Counted from the stretch's first letter, positions 1 to 8,538 are shown. The stretch: DNA of 64,000 nucleotides from Bradyrhizobiaceae bacterium Ga0074131 (GCA_001464035.1 LNEC01000019.1:736717-800716); one strand, 5' to 3'. The notes: generated by a model from the letters alone, not told the origin. Numbers and translations: made by a program.

Positions 1-1320
1 GAGGATCTCCGCCTCCTCGGCTTCCGACGCGCCGGCGACGGCTTCGCAAACCACGAACGCGGGCTTCAACAGCACCGGGCATTGCGCGCCGCCAATCTTG
101 CGGCCGATCGGCACATATTCGATCGGAAAACCGAAGAAGCCCGCGAACCCGATCGTCTCTGCCTCGGGACAGGCGGTTTCCAGCGAGCGCCGGTAGACCT
201 CGGAGCGGACGTCGATGCAGAACGCCGCCTGGAATGCCTTGCGCGCGGCGGTGGGAGCTCTTCCAGGTGCCGCAAGATGCTGCGACAGCCGCGCGAGCAG
301 GCGACGCCGATACGCCGCCTCATAGGCCTCTTGCAGGATCAGGTCGAGCGTGAGCTCGGGATCGTCGCCGAGCCGCTCATCCTCCGGCAGCGTCGCGGCT
401 TCGGCCATCGCCTGGGCCCAGGCTGCGGTGAACTCCGGGTCCGCGCGTTCGAGGAACAGCGCATAGCCCCATACCAGCCGGATCGCGAGCAGTTGCACCA
501 GCGTGTCGTCGTCGCGTCCGTAGAGCGCGTTATCCCAGACCCGGTAGCGCGCATAGGCCGCCCAACCGCCGATATCGATCAGCGCCCGGTGCAGATAGTC
601 CTCGATCGCGCGTTCGGGGATGCCGAGCGCGCCGACGACCGAGTCGATCGCTGCGCGCGGGTCATCCGGCATGGCGGCAACGGCCTTGCGGAAGCCCCGG
701 ATGCCCATCGCCTCGGGATTGCGGTCGAATCTCATCGCGGCGCGCCAGGCGGCGTAGGGCGGCAGCGCCCGCGACGGCAGTCTCCAGGCGGCCTGGCCCT
801 CGTCGAAATAGGCCGCGCACCATTTCGAGATCTCATCGATCATGAAGGCGGTGCGCGAGGCTTGGCGGTCGCCCGCGGCCAGCCCGTCGAGAACTTCCGC
901 CACGGTGGCGACCACGGCCTTGGGCCGGCCGCCGGCTACCGGCTCGCGGATGGCGGCCCGGCGCAGCGAAGCGGCGTCGCTCGCCAAGGCCGAATGGCTG
1001 GACATCGCTGCGATGGCCGTCTCCAGATCGCGGTCCTCGATACTTCCCGTCGCCAGTGCCTCACGGTAGAAGGCGCGCGGCATCAGCATGTCGAGCCCCG
1101 CGACCCGACGTAGCGTGGCGCAGGTCGCGGCAAAGCTCCGGTCGCTGAAGCCGAGAAATGGATTGACGGCGACGAAATGCTTGAGCGGCCACAGCGGCGC
1201 GATCTTGCTGCATGCGCGGTCGATGGCGGCGTCGATGGCCAGCCCGGCCGCGGTGGTCGGTTGCGGCGCCGGCTGCGCCGGGGTGGGCGCGTCGATCTTG
1301 AGGGCGATGGCGTCTCTCAT
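1..1320 (-). CDS. dabA: DabA-type inorganic carbon transporter subunit (DUF2309), cut by the left window edge
   Basis: The ATG is at 1318-1320 and the frame stays open to the edge, giving 440 codons of a protein that is usually around 800 residues, so the C-terminal part is outside the window. The stretch CIDVRSEVYRRSLE (Cys368, Asp370; bases near 199-219) is the DUF2309 signature; in characterised DabA proteins the Cys and Asp are two of the zinc ligands of a beta-carbonic-anhydrase-like site, and the other two ligands would lie beyond the edge. The ATG overlaps the dabB stop (ATGA), so the two are translationally coupled. With DabB it is expected to form a cation-driven CO2-hydrating/bicarbonate-accumulating complex at the inner membrane. 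Confidence 0.9.
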   Translation of the reverse strand, partial: MRDAIALKIDAPTPAQPAPQPTTAAGLAIDAAIDRACSKIAPLWPLKHFVAVNPFLGFSDRSFAATCATLRRVAGLDMLMPRAFYREALATGSIEDRDLETAIAAMSSHSALASDAASLRRAAIREPVAGGRPKAVVATVAEVLDGLAAGDRQASRTAFMIDEISKWCAAYFDEGQAAWRLPSRALPPYAAWRAAMRFDRNPEAMGIRGFRKAVAAMPDDPRAAIDSVVGALGIPERAIEDYLHRALIDIGGWAAYARYRVWDNALYGRDDDTLVQLLAIRLVWGYALFLERADPEFTAAWAQAMAEAATLPEDERLGDDPELTLDLILQEAYEAAYRRRLLARLSQHLAAPGRAPTAARKAFQAAFCIDVRSEVYRRSLETACPEAETIGFAGFFGFPIEYVPIGRKIGGAQCPVLLKPAFVVCEAVAGASEAEEAEIL

Positions 1321-2945
1321 GGCTGGACTCCGCTGGCGGGCGTGGACGGGACGATTGCGGTCCGTCGCGGCGGCGGGCTCGGCCAGAACCGCAGCACCAG
1401 CCGGTTGGCGAGCGTGTTGACATAGAGGCCGTTGGCGAGATGGACGTAGAGCGCCTGCCAGCGCGGCGTGACGACCCTGCCGGGCAGCAAACTCTGGAAC
1501 ACCGTCACCGCGGCGAAAGCGAGCACCACCAGGGCGACAATGGCGAGGTCGAGCGGGCCGCGCAGCGCCTGTACCGGCGGCAGCGAACCGGCAAGCAGGC
1601 GTTCGGCCGCGAACTGCAGTCCGAAATAGCCGAGCCCCACCACGACCGCGAGCGCCACCGTGCGGCCGATGACGTAGAGGCTGGGACGCTCATCGAGTGA
1701 TTGCGTGACGAGGTGGGCGAGCCCCAGCATCACCACCGCGCCGAGCGCAAAGACGCCGGGCTGTGCGGTGATCGTGGCGCCGAACAGCGTGCCGGTCACG
1801 AGGGTCACCGCAAGCACCAGTCCGACGACCATCGCCATCCGCGCCGGATGCGGCTGCCCGCCGGGGCTCGGCGACCACGATGCCCGCGCCAGATCGATGA
1901 CGCTTCCCGAGGACAGGAAGGCGTGCGCCTTGTAGAGCGAGTGGGCGACGATGTGGAGCAGTGCAGCGGGAAAGGCCCCAAGGCCGCATTGCAGCATCAT
2001 GAAGCCCATCTGCGCGATCGTCGAATAGGCCAGCGAGACCTTGACGCTGGTCTGCGTCAGCATCACCACCGAGCCGAACAGCGCGGTGAACCCGCCGACG
2101 ATCACAAGTATTTCCAGCGACGGCGTCGACAGCGAGATCACCCCGGCGAAGCGCAGCACGAGGAAGCCGCCGGCATTGATGACGCCGGCATGAAGCAGCG
2201 CGGATACCGGCGTCGGGGTTTCCATCACCTCGGTCAGCCAGCCATGCAGCGGGAACTGCGCCGACTTCAGCAGCGCGGCGACGACCAGCAGGATCGCCGC
2301 GGCGTGGATCGCGGCCGGGACGTTTGCGGTGGTGCGTAGCGCATCGGCGCCGGCGAAGAGCACCGCATAGTCGAGGCTGCCGAAGGTCCGGTGCAGCAGC
2401 ACCATCGCGCCGACCAGGCAGAGGTCACCGAGGCGGCTGGCGAGGAACTTCTTGCGCGCCGCGAGCATGGTGGTTCGACGCTCGGGGTAGAACAGCAGGA
2501 GCCTGTTGAGGCCGACGCTGGTTGCGATCCAGGCGAGGGCGAACTGGAAGAGGTTGCCCGAGATGATCAGCAGCAGCACGGCCGCGAGGGTGAGGCATAG
2601 CCAGCGCGTGAAACGGCCCTGTCCGGGATCGCCGTCGAGATAGTTGCGGCTGTAAACGACCACGATCAGGCCGACGAAGGCGACGAGCGTGACCATGGTC
2701 GCACTCAGCGCGTCGACATGAATCCCCAGGCCCACCCCGGCGATGCCAAGGGTGCCCGTCGCGAGCGGACCGTGGATGGCGACAGCGGCGCCAGCAGACG
2801 TCGCCAAGGCCAGCGCGAAAGCCGCGGCCATGGCCGCACCCCGTCCCGCCGATCGTCGGCGCGGGTCGATGGTGCCAGCGGCCAGGCCGGATACGACGAG
2901 TGCGAGAGGTCCAAGGGCAAGGCACCAGGTCGAGGCTGAGGTCAT
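1317..2945 (-). CDS. dabB: DabB, NuoL/MrpA-like membrane subunit of the inorganic carbon uptake complex
   Basis: 542 residues, almost wholly hydrophobic, with the proton-conducting antiporter-like fold of NuoL/MrpA proteins. Typical family stretches are visible, such as HGWLTEVMETPTPVSALLH near residue 235 and HIVAHSLYKAHAFLSSGS near residue 330, which carry the Lys, Glu and His residues of the ion channel. The protein is shorter than true NuoL (about 600) and no other complex I gene is near. Together with the downstream DUF2309 gene this identifies DabB rather than a respiratory subunit. The first ATG after the divergent intergenic region is used. A LysR gene is divergently transcribed and is the obvious candidate regulator. 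Confidence 0.92.
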   Translation of the reverse strand: MTSASTWCLALGPLALVVSGLAAGTIDPRRRSAGRGAAMAAAFALALATSAGAAVAIHGPLATGTLGIAGVGLGIHVDALSATMVTLVAFVGLIVVVYSRNYLDGDPGQGRFTRWLCLTLAAVLLLIISGNLFQFALAWIATSVGLNRLLLFYPERRTTMLAARKKFLASRLGDLCLVGAMVLLHRTFGSLDYAVLFAGADALRTTANVPAAIHAAAILLVVAALLKSAQFPLHGWLTEVMETPTPVSALLHAGVINAGGFLVLRFAGVISLSTPSLEILVIVGGFTALFGSVVMLTQTSVKVSLAYSTIAQMGFMMLQCGLGAFPAALLHIVAHSLYKAHAFLSSGSVIDLARASWSPSPGGQPHPARMAMVVGLVLAVTLVTGTLFGATITAQPGVFALGAVVMLGLAHLVTQSLDERPSLYVIGRTVALAVVVGLGYFGLQFAAERLLAGSLPPVQALRGPLDLAIVALVVLAFAAVTVFQSLLPGRVVTPRWQALYVHLANGLYVNTLANRLVLRFWPSPPPRRTAIVPSTPASGVQP

Positions 2946-3047
2946 GGTCGTCTCCGGCGGGAAGCGACCCTTTCATTAGCCTGTCGAATTGGTTCGATAA
3001 AATACAAAGATTGTAACATATCGTTCTGTTTCGTAAACTAAGCCGCC
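2946..3047. promoter_or_regulatory. Divergent dabB/lysR intergenic region with LysR-type dyad
   Basis: The 102-bp gap is much richer in A and T than its flanks and must hold both promoters. It contains the inverted repeat TCGAA-4-TTCGA at 2984-2997 and a second small dyad GTTTcgtAAAC near 3027-3040. Dyads of this kind between a LysR gene and its divergent target are usual for this family, but which is the recognition site cannot be told from sequence alone. Confidence 0.45.
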
Positions 3048-3929
3048 ATGGCGACCCTCAACTACCATCACCTGCGCTATTTCTGGGCGATCGCCCATGA
3101 AGGCAGCCTCACGCGCGCTGCCGAGCGCCTCAACCTGTCCCAGTCGGCGCTCTCGGTGCAGTTGGCAAAGCTCGAACTGCAGTTGGGTCATCCCCTGTTC
3201 GAGCGGGCAGGCAAGCGGCTCGTCCTCACCGAGGCCGGCAGGATCGCGCTCGATTACGCCGACACCGTCTTCCAGGCTGGCGACGAACTCGTCAGCACCA
3301 TGCAGGGCCGGCCGGTCGATCGGCGGCAGGCTTTCAGGGTCGGCGCGTTGACGACGCTGTCGCGCAATTTCCAGTTGGAGTTCCTCCGCCCGTTGGTCGG
3401 CCGTGCGGACGTGGAGCTGATCGTCAGGTCGGGCACGATGCGCGACCTGCTTGCGCGGCTCGAGGCCCACGAGATCGACGTGGTGCTTGCCAACAGCGCC
3501 CCCCAGCACGACGCACGATCTGACTTTCGCAACCGCCTGCTCGATCAGCAGCCGGTGGCGCTGGTCCGGCGACCGGGCGTCCGATCCAATTCCTTCCGCT
3601 TCCCGGAAGACTTGCGCACCGAGCCGATCCTGCTGCCCAGTCTCGACAGCGAAATCCGCGTCGCGTTCGACCGGATCCTCGAACTCGCCGGCGTGCGCCC
3701 GGTGATTTCCGCCGAGGTTGATGACATGGCGATGCTACGGCTTCTGGCGCGCGACAGCGACGGTCTCACCCTGGTGCCCCCGATCGTGGTGCGCGACGAA
3801 CTCGCCGCCGGCGTGCTCGTTGAAGTTTGCCCCATCCCAAATCTCAGCGAAAGCTTTTACGCCATCACGCAGAAGCGGCGCTTTCCCAATCCATTGCTCG
3901 GCGAACTGCTCACGGTACAGCGCAGGTAG
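3048..3929 (+). CDS. LysR-family transcriptional regulator
   Basis: 293 residues, the normal LysR length. Residues 3-62 form the winged helix-turn-helix: LNYHHLRYFWAIAHEGSLTRA followed by AERLNLSQSALSVQLAKLE. The rest fits a LysR substrate-binding domain. The YHHLRYFW opening resembles the NhaR subgroup rather than CbbR. It is transcribed away from dabB across a 102-bp AT-rich gap containing a dyad, so it probably controls dabBA in response to carbon or ion status. That is inference from position; no effector can be read from the sequence. Confidence 0.88.
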   Translation: MATLNYHHLRYFWAIAHEGSLTRAAERLNLSQSALSVQLAKLELQLGHPLFERAGKRLVLTEAGRIALDYADTVFQAGDELVSTMQGRPVDRRQAFRVGALTTLSRNFQLEFLRPLVGRADVELIVRSGTMRDLLARLEAHEIDVVLANSAPQHDARSDFRNRLLDQQPVALVRRPGVRSNSFRFPEDLRTEPILLPSLDSEIRVAFDRILELAGVRPVISAEVDDMAMLRLLARDSDGLTLVPPIVVRDELAAGVLVEVCPIPNLSESFYAITQKRRFPNPLLGELLTVQRR

Positions 3930-3969
3930 TTCTGCGAACTTCGAGTCAGGCCTGCGGTATCATGCGACG

Positions 3970-4476
3970 TCATCCAGGCGTCCGACCCTGGACATCCGCT
4001 ACAAACCGCTCGATCAGGCGCTTGTCGCCACCGGACTTTCGGTCGGCATCGCAAATCGTCGTCGTTGCGCGAGGCGCGCGACCGAGCATGGCGGCCATGT
4101 CGTCGAACGCTTGAGACCCTACAACGCCTCCCGCCGTGGCGAACGCCGCATAAGGCACGTTCGCCGGAAGGGGATTGGCGCGCAGCCAGCCGCGGACGAC
4201 CGGATTGAGCTTCCACGCCCATATCGGCGTGCCGATGATGACGAGATCGTAGTCGCCAGGCTTGCGCGACGCGGGCCTGGCGGCCCAGGCGAATTTCATG
4301 CTGGCCGCGAACCCGCCGAGGAAGAGCAGGGCTTGCCGGCTGCCGGGCAGCGGCTTGACAGCCTCGATTCGCTCGAGATCGGCGCCGAGCGGCTCGGCAA
4401 TGGCTGCCGCCGCCGCCTTCGTATGACCCGACACTGAAAAGTAGGCAACGAGGGTTCTCAAGGCCGTCATCCCCAT
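3970..4476 (-). CDS. Flavodoxin-like FMN protein
   Basis: 168 residues. The N-terminus TLVAYFSVSGHTKAAAAAIA is the flavodoxin FMN-phosphate loop (S/T-x-S/T-G-x-T type). The body has DYDLVIIGTPIWAWKLNPV, the flavin-contacting loop after strand 3, and PYAAFATAGG, the strand-4 loop. It is most like short-chain flavodoxins and menaquinone-dependent protoporphyrinogen-oxidase-like proteins that carry electrons in the cytoplasm. The frame is open upstream to 4860, but the residues before MGMTALRTLV are not flavodoxin-like, so I start at 4476. Starts at 4518 or 4470 are also possible. It runs towards lysR, convergently. Confidence 0.75.
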   Translation of the reverse strand: MGMTALRTLVAYFSVSGHTKAAAAAIAEPLGADLERIEAVKPLPGSRQALLFLGGFAASMKFAWAARPASRKPGDYDLVIIGTPIWAWKLNPVVRGWLRANPLPANVPYAAFATAGGVVGSQAFDDMAAMLGRAPRATTTICDADRKSGGDKRLIERFVADVQGRTPG

Positions 4477-4920
4477 GCTGGCCGGCAACGGATCGTTGTT
4501 GCTGGCATGGTGAATCATTCTCGGTCTTGCCCTGCGCTGACGGGCGGAAGCACCGTAGAATGCCGTCGCACGATCGCGTTGACGCAGATCAACGCTCCGC
4601 GCGGAGGGCTGGTCTGCCGCATTCACAACGACCACCGAGACGGCATGCGTCGAATCGGTTAGGCGCGCCGCGCGGATTGTCACCGCATTGGTCCTGAACC
4701 CGCCGACCGTGCCCGACGGGTTTGCGTCCCGGTTCTCTCTCGCATATCTGGCTCGAATCAATCGAAACATCGAGCGCCTGCTCGACATGTATGAATAGGG
4801 GAGGGGACCTGGAGCGTGCCCGTCATAGCGCTTCGCCGGCGCGATCACCACGACCGGCATCGTTGCATGATCGCTTCGTGAAGATGGACGCCTCCATGAA
4901 CGAAGGCGCGGTGGCTCCCG
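4477..4920. other. Intergenic stretch without recognisable gene
   Basis: 444 bases between the flavodoxin and the acetyltransferase-like gene. The flavodoxin frame stays open through most of it, but the translation is Arg- and Ser-rich and matches nothing I know. There is no convincing ribosome binding site. It may hold the flavodoxin promoter; otherwise I see nothing in it. Confidence 0.4.
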
Positions 4921-5736
4921 CTAGCCGTATCTGGTTTCGAGCCAGCACTTGCCGAATGCCACGATGTCCGGCGCGTCAAACAAATAGCTTGAAGCCGAGC
5001 CCACCCGCCCCGATCTGTGTCGGCGGGCCGCGACATAGGCCCTTGCGATGGTCTCTACCGCATCCGGCTCTCCCTCACGCGCGAAGCAATCGAGGATGCC
5101 ATTGGAATCGAAGTCCTCGCACCTATGCCAGCGCTTGCGTCCCTGCTCGTCGAGCAGCGGCATCTCGTAGGAAACCCGCCGCTTGTTTGAAATCTCTGCA
5201 ATCGCCTCGGCGTAGTGCAGTACGGTAACCGCATCGAGGGACGCGCCGAGCAACAGCACTTTTCCGTCGACGGCGAGAAAGCGTTCGAGAGGCGATCCTG
5301 GTCCGTACGCCTGACCCAATCGATGATCCGCTACCAGAAACTCCGCGTGGAGACCGATGGCGACCATCGAGGCGTCCGGATGACGACTGCGGTGCGCTTG
5401 CGGGTGTGCGACGATGAACTGGTTCAATACACCAAACCCGCGATAGGAGCCGGCGTCGCCTGGATCGTACGCCGGCCAGAGGTCTCGCTCCTCGGCGCTC
5501 AATCGATTTTCGCCCAGCGTCTCGGAATACGGGGACCGATCCCACGAGACGAAAGCCATCACGGTCCCCGCTGGGCCGACTGAGTCTCGCACGGCTTCCA
5601 CGATCGCAGCCGGGCCGCCTTCGACCTCGCCAATCGCCTTCAGGGAGGCATGGACCATGACGGTGTCACCGGCGCATAGTCCCAGCGATCGAAGATCGCC
5701 GCTCAGCGATGTCCGGGTATGAGACGCGCTGCGAAT
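4921..5736 (-). CDS. Aminoglycoside N(3)-acetyltransferase-like protein with apparent ATT start
   Basis: The protein follows the AAC(3) antibiotic N-acetyltransferase family, which moves acetyl from acetyl-CoA to an amine: MVHASLKAIGEVEGGP, GPAGTVMAFVSWDRSPY and the catalytic-region HPDASMVAIG are typical. From the first ATG (5656-5658) there are 245 residues, but that ATG falls inside the conserved block GDTVMVHASL. The same frame continues 26 residues upstream with family-like sequence (LSGDLRSLGLCAGDTV) and no ATG, GTG or TTG. An ATT at 5734-5736 is preceded at 7 bases by GGAG, which would give 271 residues, the normal family length. Chromosomal members often do not confer resistance, so the substrate is open. 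Confidence 0.65.
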   Translation of the reverse strand: MRSASHTRTSLSGDLRSLGLCAGDTVMVHASLKAIGEVEGGPAAIVEAVRDSVGPAGTVMAFVSWDRSPYSETLGENRLSAEERDLWPAYDPGDAGSYRGFGVLNQFIVAHPQAHRSRHPDASMVAIGLHAEFLVADHRLGQAYGPGSPLERFLAVDGKVLLLGASLDAVTVLHYAEAIAEISNKRRVSYEMPLLDEQGRKRWHRCEDFDSNGILDCFAREGEPDAVETIARAYVAARRHRSGRVGSASSYLFDAPDIVAFGKCWLETRYG

Positions 5737-5743
5737 TTTTGGT

Positions 5744-5747
5744 CTCC
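5744..5747 (-). promoter_or_regulatory. Ribosome binding site supporting the ATT start
   Basis: GGAG on the minus strand, 7 bases before the ATT codon of the acetyltransferase-like gene. No comparable site precedes the internal ATG at 5656-5658, so this site favours the upstream start. Confidence 0.45.
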
Positions 5748-5806
5748 GTATGCAGGCAGGGCCTGATTACCGATACGATAGTCAGCAGCAGATTGTAATG
5801 GGGCAG

Positions 5807-6376
5807 CTACTGGCCGTTACGCTGCAACAGCCCGGCGACCGTATCGATCTGGTCGGTCGAGATTCCGCCGACAAACCCTTCAGGCAGACGACGGAGGGCT
5901 TCTTCTCCGTCGATCCCCTGTGAGAAGCCGCCGCCATGGTATGGGGCGACGACGAAAAACACGCTGTTGACCTTCGAGAGACGACGCTGAAACCTGTTGG
6001 GCCAACCCCACATCCAGGGGCCGACATTCATCGGCACGAGCAGGACCGAGTTCTGGCACGGCGACGGCATGTAACCGGTCCAGCCCACCGCGACGTACTG
6101 CAAACAGCAGGAACGCAGCGTGGCCCGCGACATGGTGCGCAGGTCCGGAAGCGCCTGCCGCAGCGCGGCGATGGGCTGGTCGCCGCCGTAAGCCATCAGA
6201 TTTCCGCGCCGCGCCTTCGGCAACTTGCCCAGATCCTCAGCCAATCTGCGCCCCTCGGCTGGATCGTTGCTCTTGATGTTGATCAGCAGGAGCTGGTCCG
6301 GGAACGCTTTCGACGAATTCGCACCCGAGCGATATTCCCGGAAAGCCGCCCGGCATGAGCCGGCCTTATCACGCAA
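5807..6376 (-). pseudogene. 3' remnant of a glycerophosphodiester phosphodiesterase-family gene
   Basis: From about 6307 downwards the translation fits the second half of a GDPD-family TIM barrel: LLLINIKSNDPAEG, WTGYMPSPCQNSVLLVPMNV, GPWMWGWPNRFQRRL and GGISTDQIDTVAGLL. The first half, with the catalytic HRG and Glu-His motifs, is absent. The remnant is about 165 residues against about 300 for the intact enzyme and runs at its 5' end directly into the vapC stop codon. The first 20 or so residues of the open frame are not GDPD-like and arise from the junction. I read it as a gene truncated when the toxin-antitoxin pair arrived or by an associated deletion. Confidence 0.6.
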
Positions 6377-6770
6377 GCCAGTTCTCCACGTTCAGGCCGT
6401 GGATACGTTTGAACTCGTTGGCATTGGCGGTCACGATCGTGGCGCCGATCGCATAGGGGTGGGCGGCGATCAGCAAATCGTTGCCCCCGACCGGTTTTCC
6501 AGCCGCTTCCAGTTCCGAGCGGATTCCACCGTATTCGGTGCCGGCCGGCACATCGAAAGGCAGCACGCTGATTTCGCCGAGCAGATCTTCGACGGCCTTG
6601 CGCAGTCGTTTCGAGCCGCTCTTCGCGCATCCGTAGCGCAATTCGGCCGCCACGATGATGCTGGTGCAGATGTTGTCCTCGCCCACCTTGGCGATCCGCT
6701 TTGCAGCCTTGCCCTTCGGGTTCCTGATCAGGTCGGAAATGATGTTGGTATCCAGCAGGTGGGACGTCAA
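6369..6770 (-). CDS. vapC: VapC/FitB-type PIN-domain toxin
   Basis: 133 residues, one PIN domain. MTSHLLDTNIISDLI opens it with Asp7; Glu42 (AAELRYG), Asp97 (GGNDLLIAA) and Asn115 (TANANEF) fill the remaining acidic/metal positions of the ribonuclease site. The last is Asn rather than Asp, which is common in this subgroup. VapC toxins cut tRNA or rRNA and are held inactive by VapB. The start overlaps the antitoxin stop by four bases, so the pair is coupled. Its 3' end touches a truncated phosphodiesterase gene. Confidence 0.9.
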   Translation of the reverse strand: MTSHLLDTNIISDLIRNPKGKAAKRIAKVGEDNICTSIIVAAELRYGCAKSGSKRLRKAVEDLLGEISVLPFDVPAGTEYGGIRSELEAAGKPVGGNDLLIAAHPYAIGATIVTANANEFKRIHGLNVENWLA

Positions 6771-7003
6771 AACATGTCCTCACGCGCCGGTACGGGATCG
6801 TCGATTTCAGGAAGCCTCTCTTGGAGCGGCTTCATCGTCTTGAGCAGGGCGACCAGTCCGCGCTTGCGCACCGGCTCGATCACCAGACGATCGCCGTCAC
6901 GGTGCATGATCGCCTCATCGCCAGGTAGTTCGAACTCCGCGGGAATACGCACCGCCTGATTGCGGCCGTTGCGAAACAATCTGACGTGCCTCTGCCCGGA
7001 CAT
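6767..7003 (-). CDS. vapB: VapB-type antitoxin (AbrB/SpoVT fold)
   Basis: 78 residues from the ATG at 7001-7003, chosen because AAGGAGG stands 6 bases upstream (7010-7016). The N-terminal half, VRLFRNGRNQAVRIPAEFEL then GDEAIMHRDGDRLVIEP, is a swapped-hairpin AbrB domain of the VapB type and would bind the operator. The C-terminal half, ending VPAREDMF, is the toxin-wrapping tail. The gene precedes vapC as usual. A palindrome overlaps the ribosome binding site and lies just after a plausible promoter, in line with autorepression by the VapBC complex. Confidence 0.88.
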   Translation of the reverse strand: MSGQRHVRLFRNGRNQAVRIPAEFELPGDEAIMHRDGDRLVIEPVRKRGLVALLKTMKPLQERLPEIDDPVPAREDMF

Positions 7004-7009
7004 GAATTG

Positions 7010-7058
7010 CCTCCTTGGCATATGCCAAAGACATAGGCCGAATTGCGCATCGTCACAA
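7010..7058 (-). promoter_or_regulatory. vapBC promoter, operator palindrome and ribosome binding site
   Basis: On the minus strand: -35 TTGTGA (7053-7058), 17-bp spacer, -10 TATGTC (7030-7035), then the perfect 14-bp palindrome TTGGCATATGCCAA at 7015-7028. This sits about where transcription would start and overlaps the AAGGAGG ribosome binding site by two bases. A repressor bound there would block initiation; this is the expected layout for antitoxin autoregulation. Confidence 0.6.
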
Positions 7059-7168
7059 CGGGCTCGGGACCGGTCGTTTTCTCGCGACTTTGCCGAACCT
7101 TTCCCGGATGCCGTCGGGCTGCTAAGCCCTCGACGCCCTCTGTTCATCCAGATTCAGACCTGCCATCC

Positions 7169-8401
7169 ATGACCCCTCCCGCCGTCACCCCCTCGCAAGT
7201 CCGCAGCATGCTGCTGCAGCGCGATGAAATCGCGCTGCTCGATCTGCGCCACGAAGCTGCCTTCGCCACCGGCCATCCGCTGTTCGCCGCCAACATGGCG
7301 GCCGGCAGGATCGCACTCGAAGCGGAGGCGAGGCTGCCCCGAAAGGACGTGGCTATTGTTGTCTACGACGCCGGCGAGGGTCTGGTTGCGCAGGCCGCCG
7401 GTCGGCTTGCGGCATTGGGCTACACCAACATTCGTCAGCTTGACGGCGGGCTGCAGGCATGGCGGGCGGCGGGCCATGAAGTCTTCCAGGACGTCAATTC
7501 CTATGCAAAGGCGTTCGGCGAACTGGTCGAGTCGCGCCGCCACACGCCGTCATTGCCCGCAGCCGAAGTCGCGGCCCTGGTGGCGAGCCAGGCCAATGTC
7601 GTCATCCTCGACGTCCGGCGGTTCGACGAATATGCCACCATGAACATTCCCGGCTCCGTCAGCGTGCCGGGCGCCGAACTGGTGCTGCGCGCCGGCCGCG
7701 CCGCACCGGATCCCGCCACCACCATCATCGTCAATTGCGCCGGTCGCACCCGCTCGATCATCGGCGCCCAGTCGCTGATCAACGCCGGCATCGGCAACAA
7801 AGTCGTGGCGTTGCGAAACGGCACGATCGGCTGGACGCTGGCCAGGCAGCCGCTCGAGCACGGCGCCGACCGGCGCGGCGAGGTTGGTCCGTTCGAGGGT
7901 GCGCGACCCAATGCCCGCGATGTCGCCTATCGCGCCGGGGTTCGGCATCTAGGCCCTGCAGAAGCGGCGGCGCTGCAGGCGGCGGCCGGCCGAACGCTCT
8001 ATCGCTTCGACGTTCGCTCCACCGAAGAATACGCGGCCGGTCATATCGCAGGCTTTCGCCACTACGCGGGCGGCCAGCTGGTCCAGGAGGTCGACATGGC
8101 TGCTCCGGTGCGTGGCGCGCGGATCCTGCTGTCAGACGATATGGGTGTGCGCGCCGACATGACCGCGTCCTGGCTCGCGCAAATGGGCTGGGAGGTTTAC
8201 GTGCTCGAAGGCGGCTACGATGGCGCGTTGGAAATCGGCGCGCCGCCCACCCTGCCAAAATCCGATCCGGCGCACCGCTACCGGCGGCCCTACGAGGGCA
8301 CCGATGTCGATGCGGGCGCGATGCAGGCCTATCTCGACTGGGAATACGGCCTGGTCGAACAGCTCCGCCGCGACGCCAGCCACGGGTTCTTTGTGATTTG
8401 A
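7169..8401 (+). CDS. Triple rhodanese-domain protein
   Basis: 410 residues with three rhodanese-like domains, about 5-105, 125-235 and 275-375. Only the middle one has the catalytic cysteine, in IIVNCAGRTRSI (Cys190), where a persulfide would form; the first has YDAGEG and the third SDDMG at that place and are probably structural. There is no signal peptide, so it should be cytoplasmic. The start at 7169 removes a non-homologous leader that would overlap the vapBC promoter. It is followed after 137 bases by a two-subunit thiamine-diphosphate decarboxylase on the same strand, suggesting a shared sulfur-related task. The donor and acceptor are unknown. Confidence 0.8.
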   Translation: MTPPAVTPSQVRSMLLQRDEIALLDLRHEAAFATGHPLFAANMAAGRIALEAEARLPRKDVAIVVYDAGEGLVAQAAGRLAALGYTNIRQLDGGLQAWRAAGHEVFQDVNSYAKAFGELVESRRHTPSLPAAEVAALVASQANVVILDVRRFDEYATMNIPGSVSVPGAELVLRAGRAAPDPATTIIVNCAGRTRSIIGAQSLINAGIGNKVVALRNGTIGWTLARQPLEHGADRRGEVGPFEGARPNARDVAYRAGVRHLGPAEAAALQAAAGRTLYRFDVRSTEEYAAGHIAGFRHYAGGQLVQEVDMAAPVRGARILLSDDMGVRADMTASWLAQMGWEVYVLEGGYDGALEIGAPPTLPKSDPAHRYRRPYEGTDVDAGAMQAYLDWEYGLVEQLRRDASHGFFVI

Positions 8402-8538
8402 TGCCGAGGCGGCGGTCTTGATTCGCCTGGGGTTTCAATTTTGCGATAGAAGCCATAACGATATTGAGCTGCGTGCGTGCCGCCAAACCATCCCGTCTGA
8501 GCACCCAATCCGCACAACAAAGTAAGGAGCGCCGCCCG

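Noticed and set aside
82..1113. A 343-codon plus-strand frame at the left edge
   Set aside because: The minus strand carries DabA, coupled to DabB and with its CIDVRSE motif; the plus frame is its shadow.
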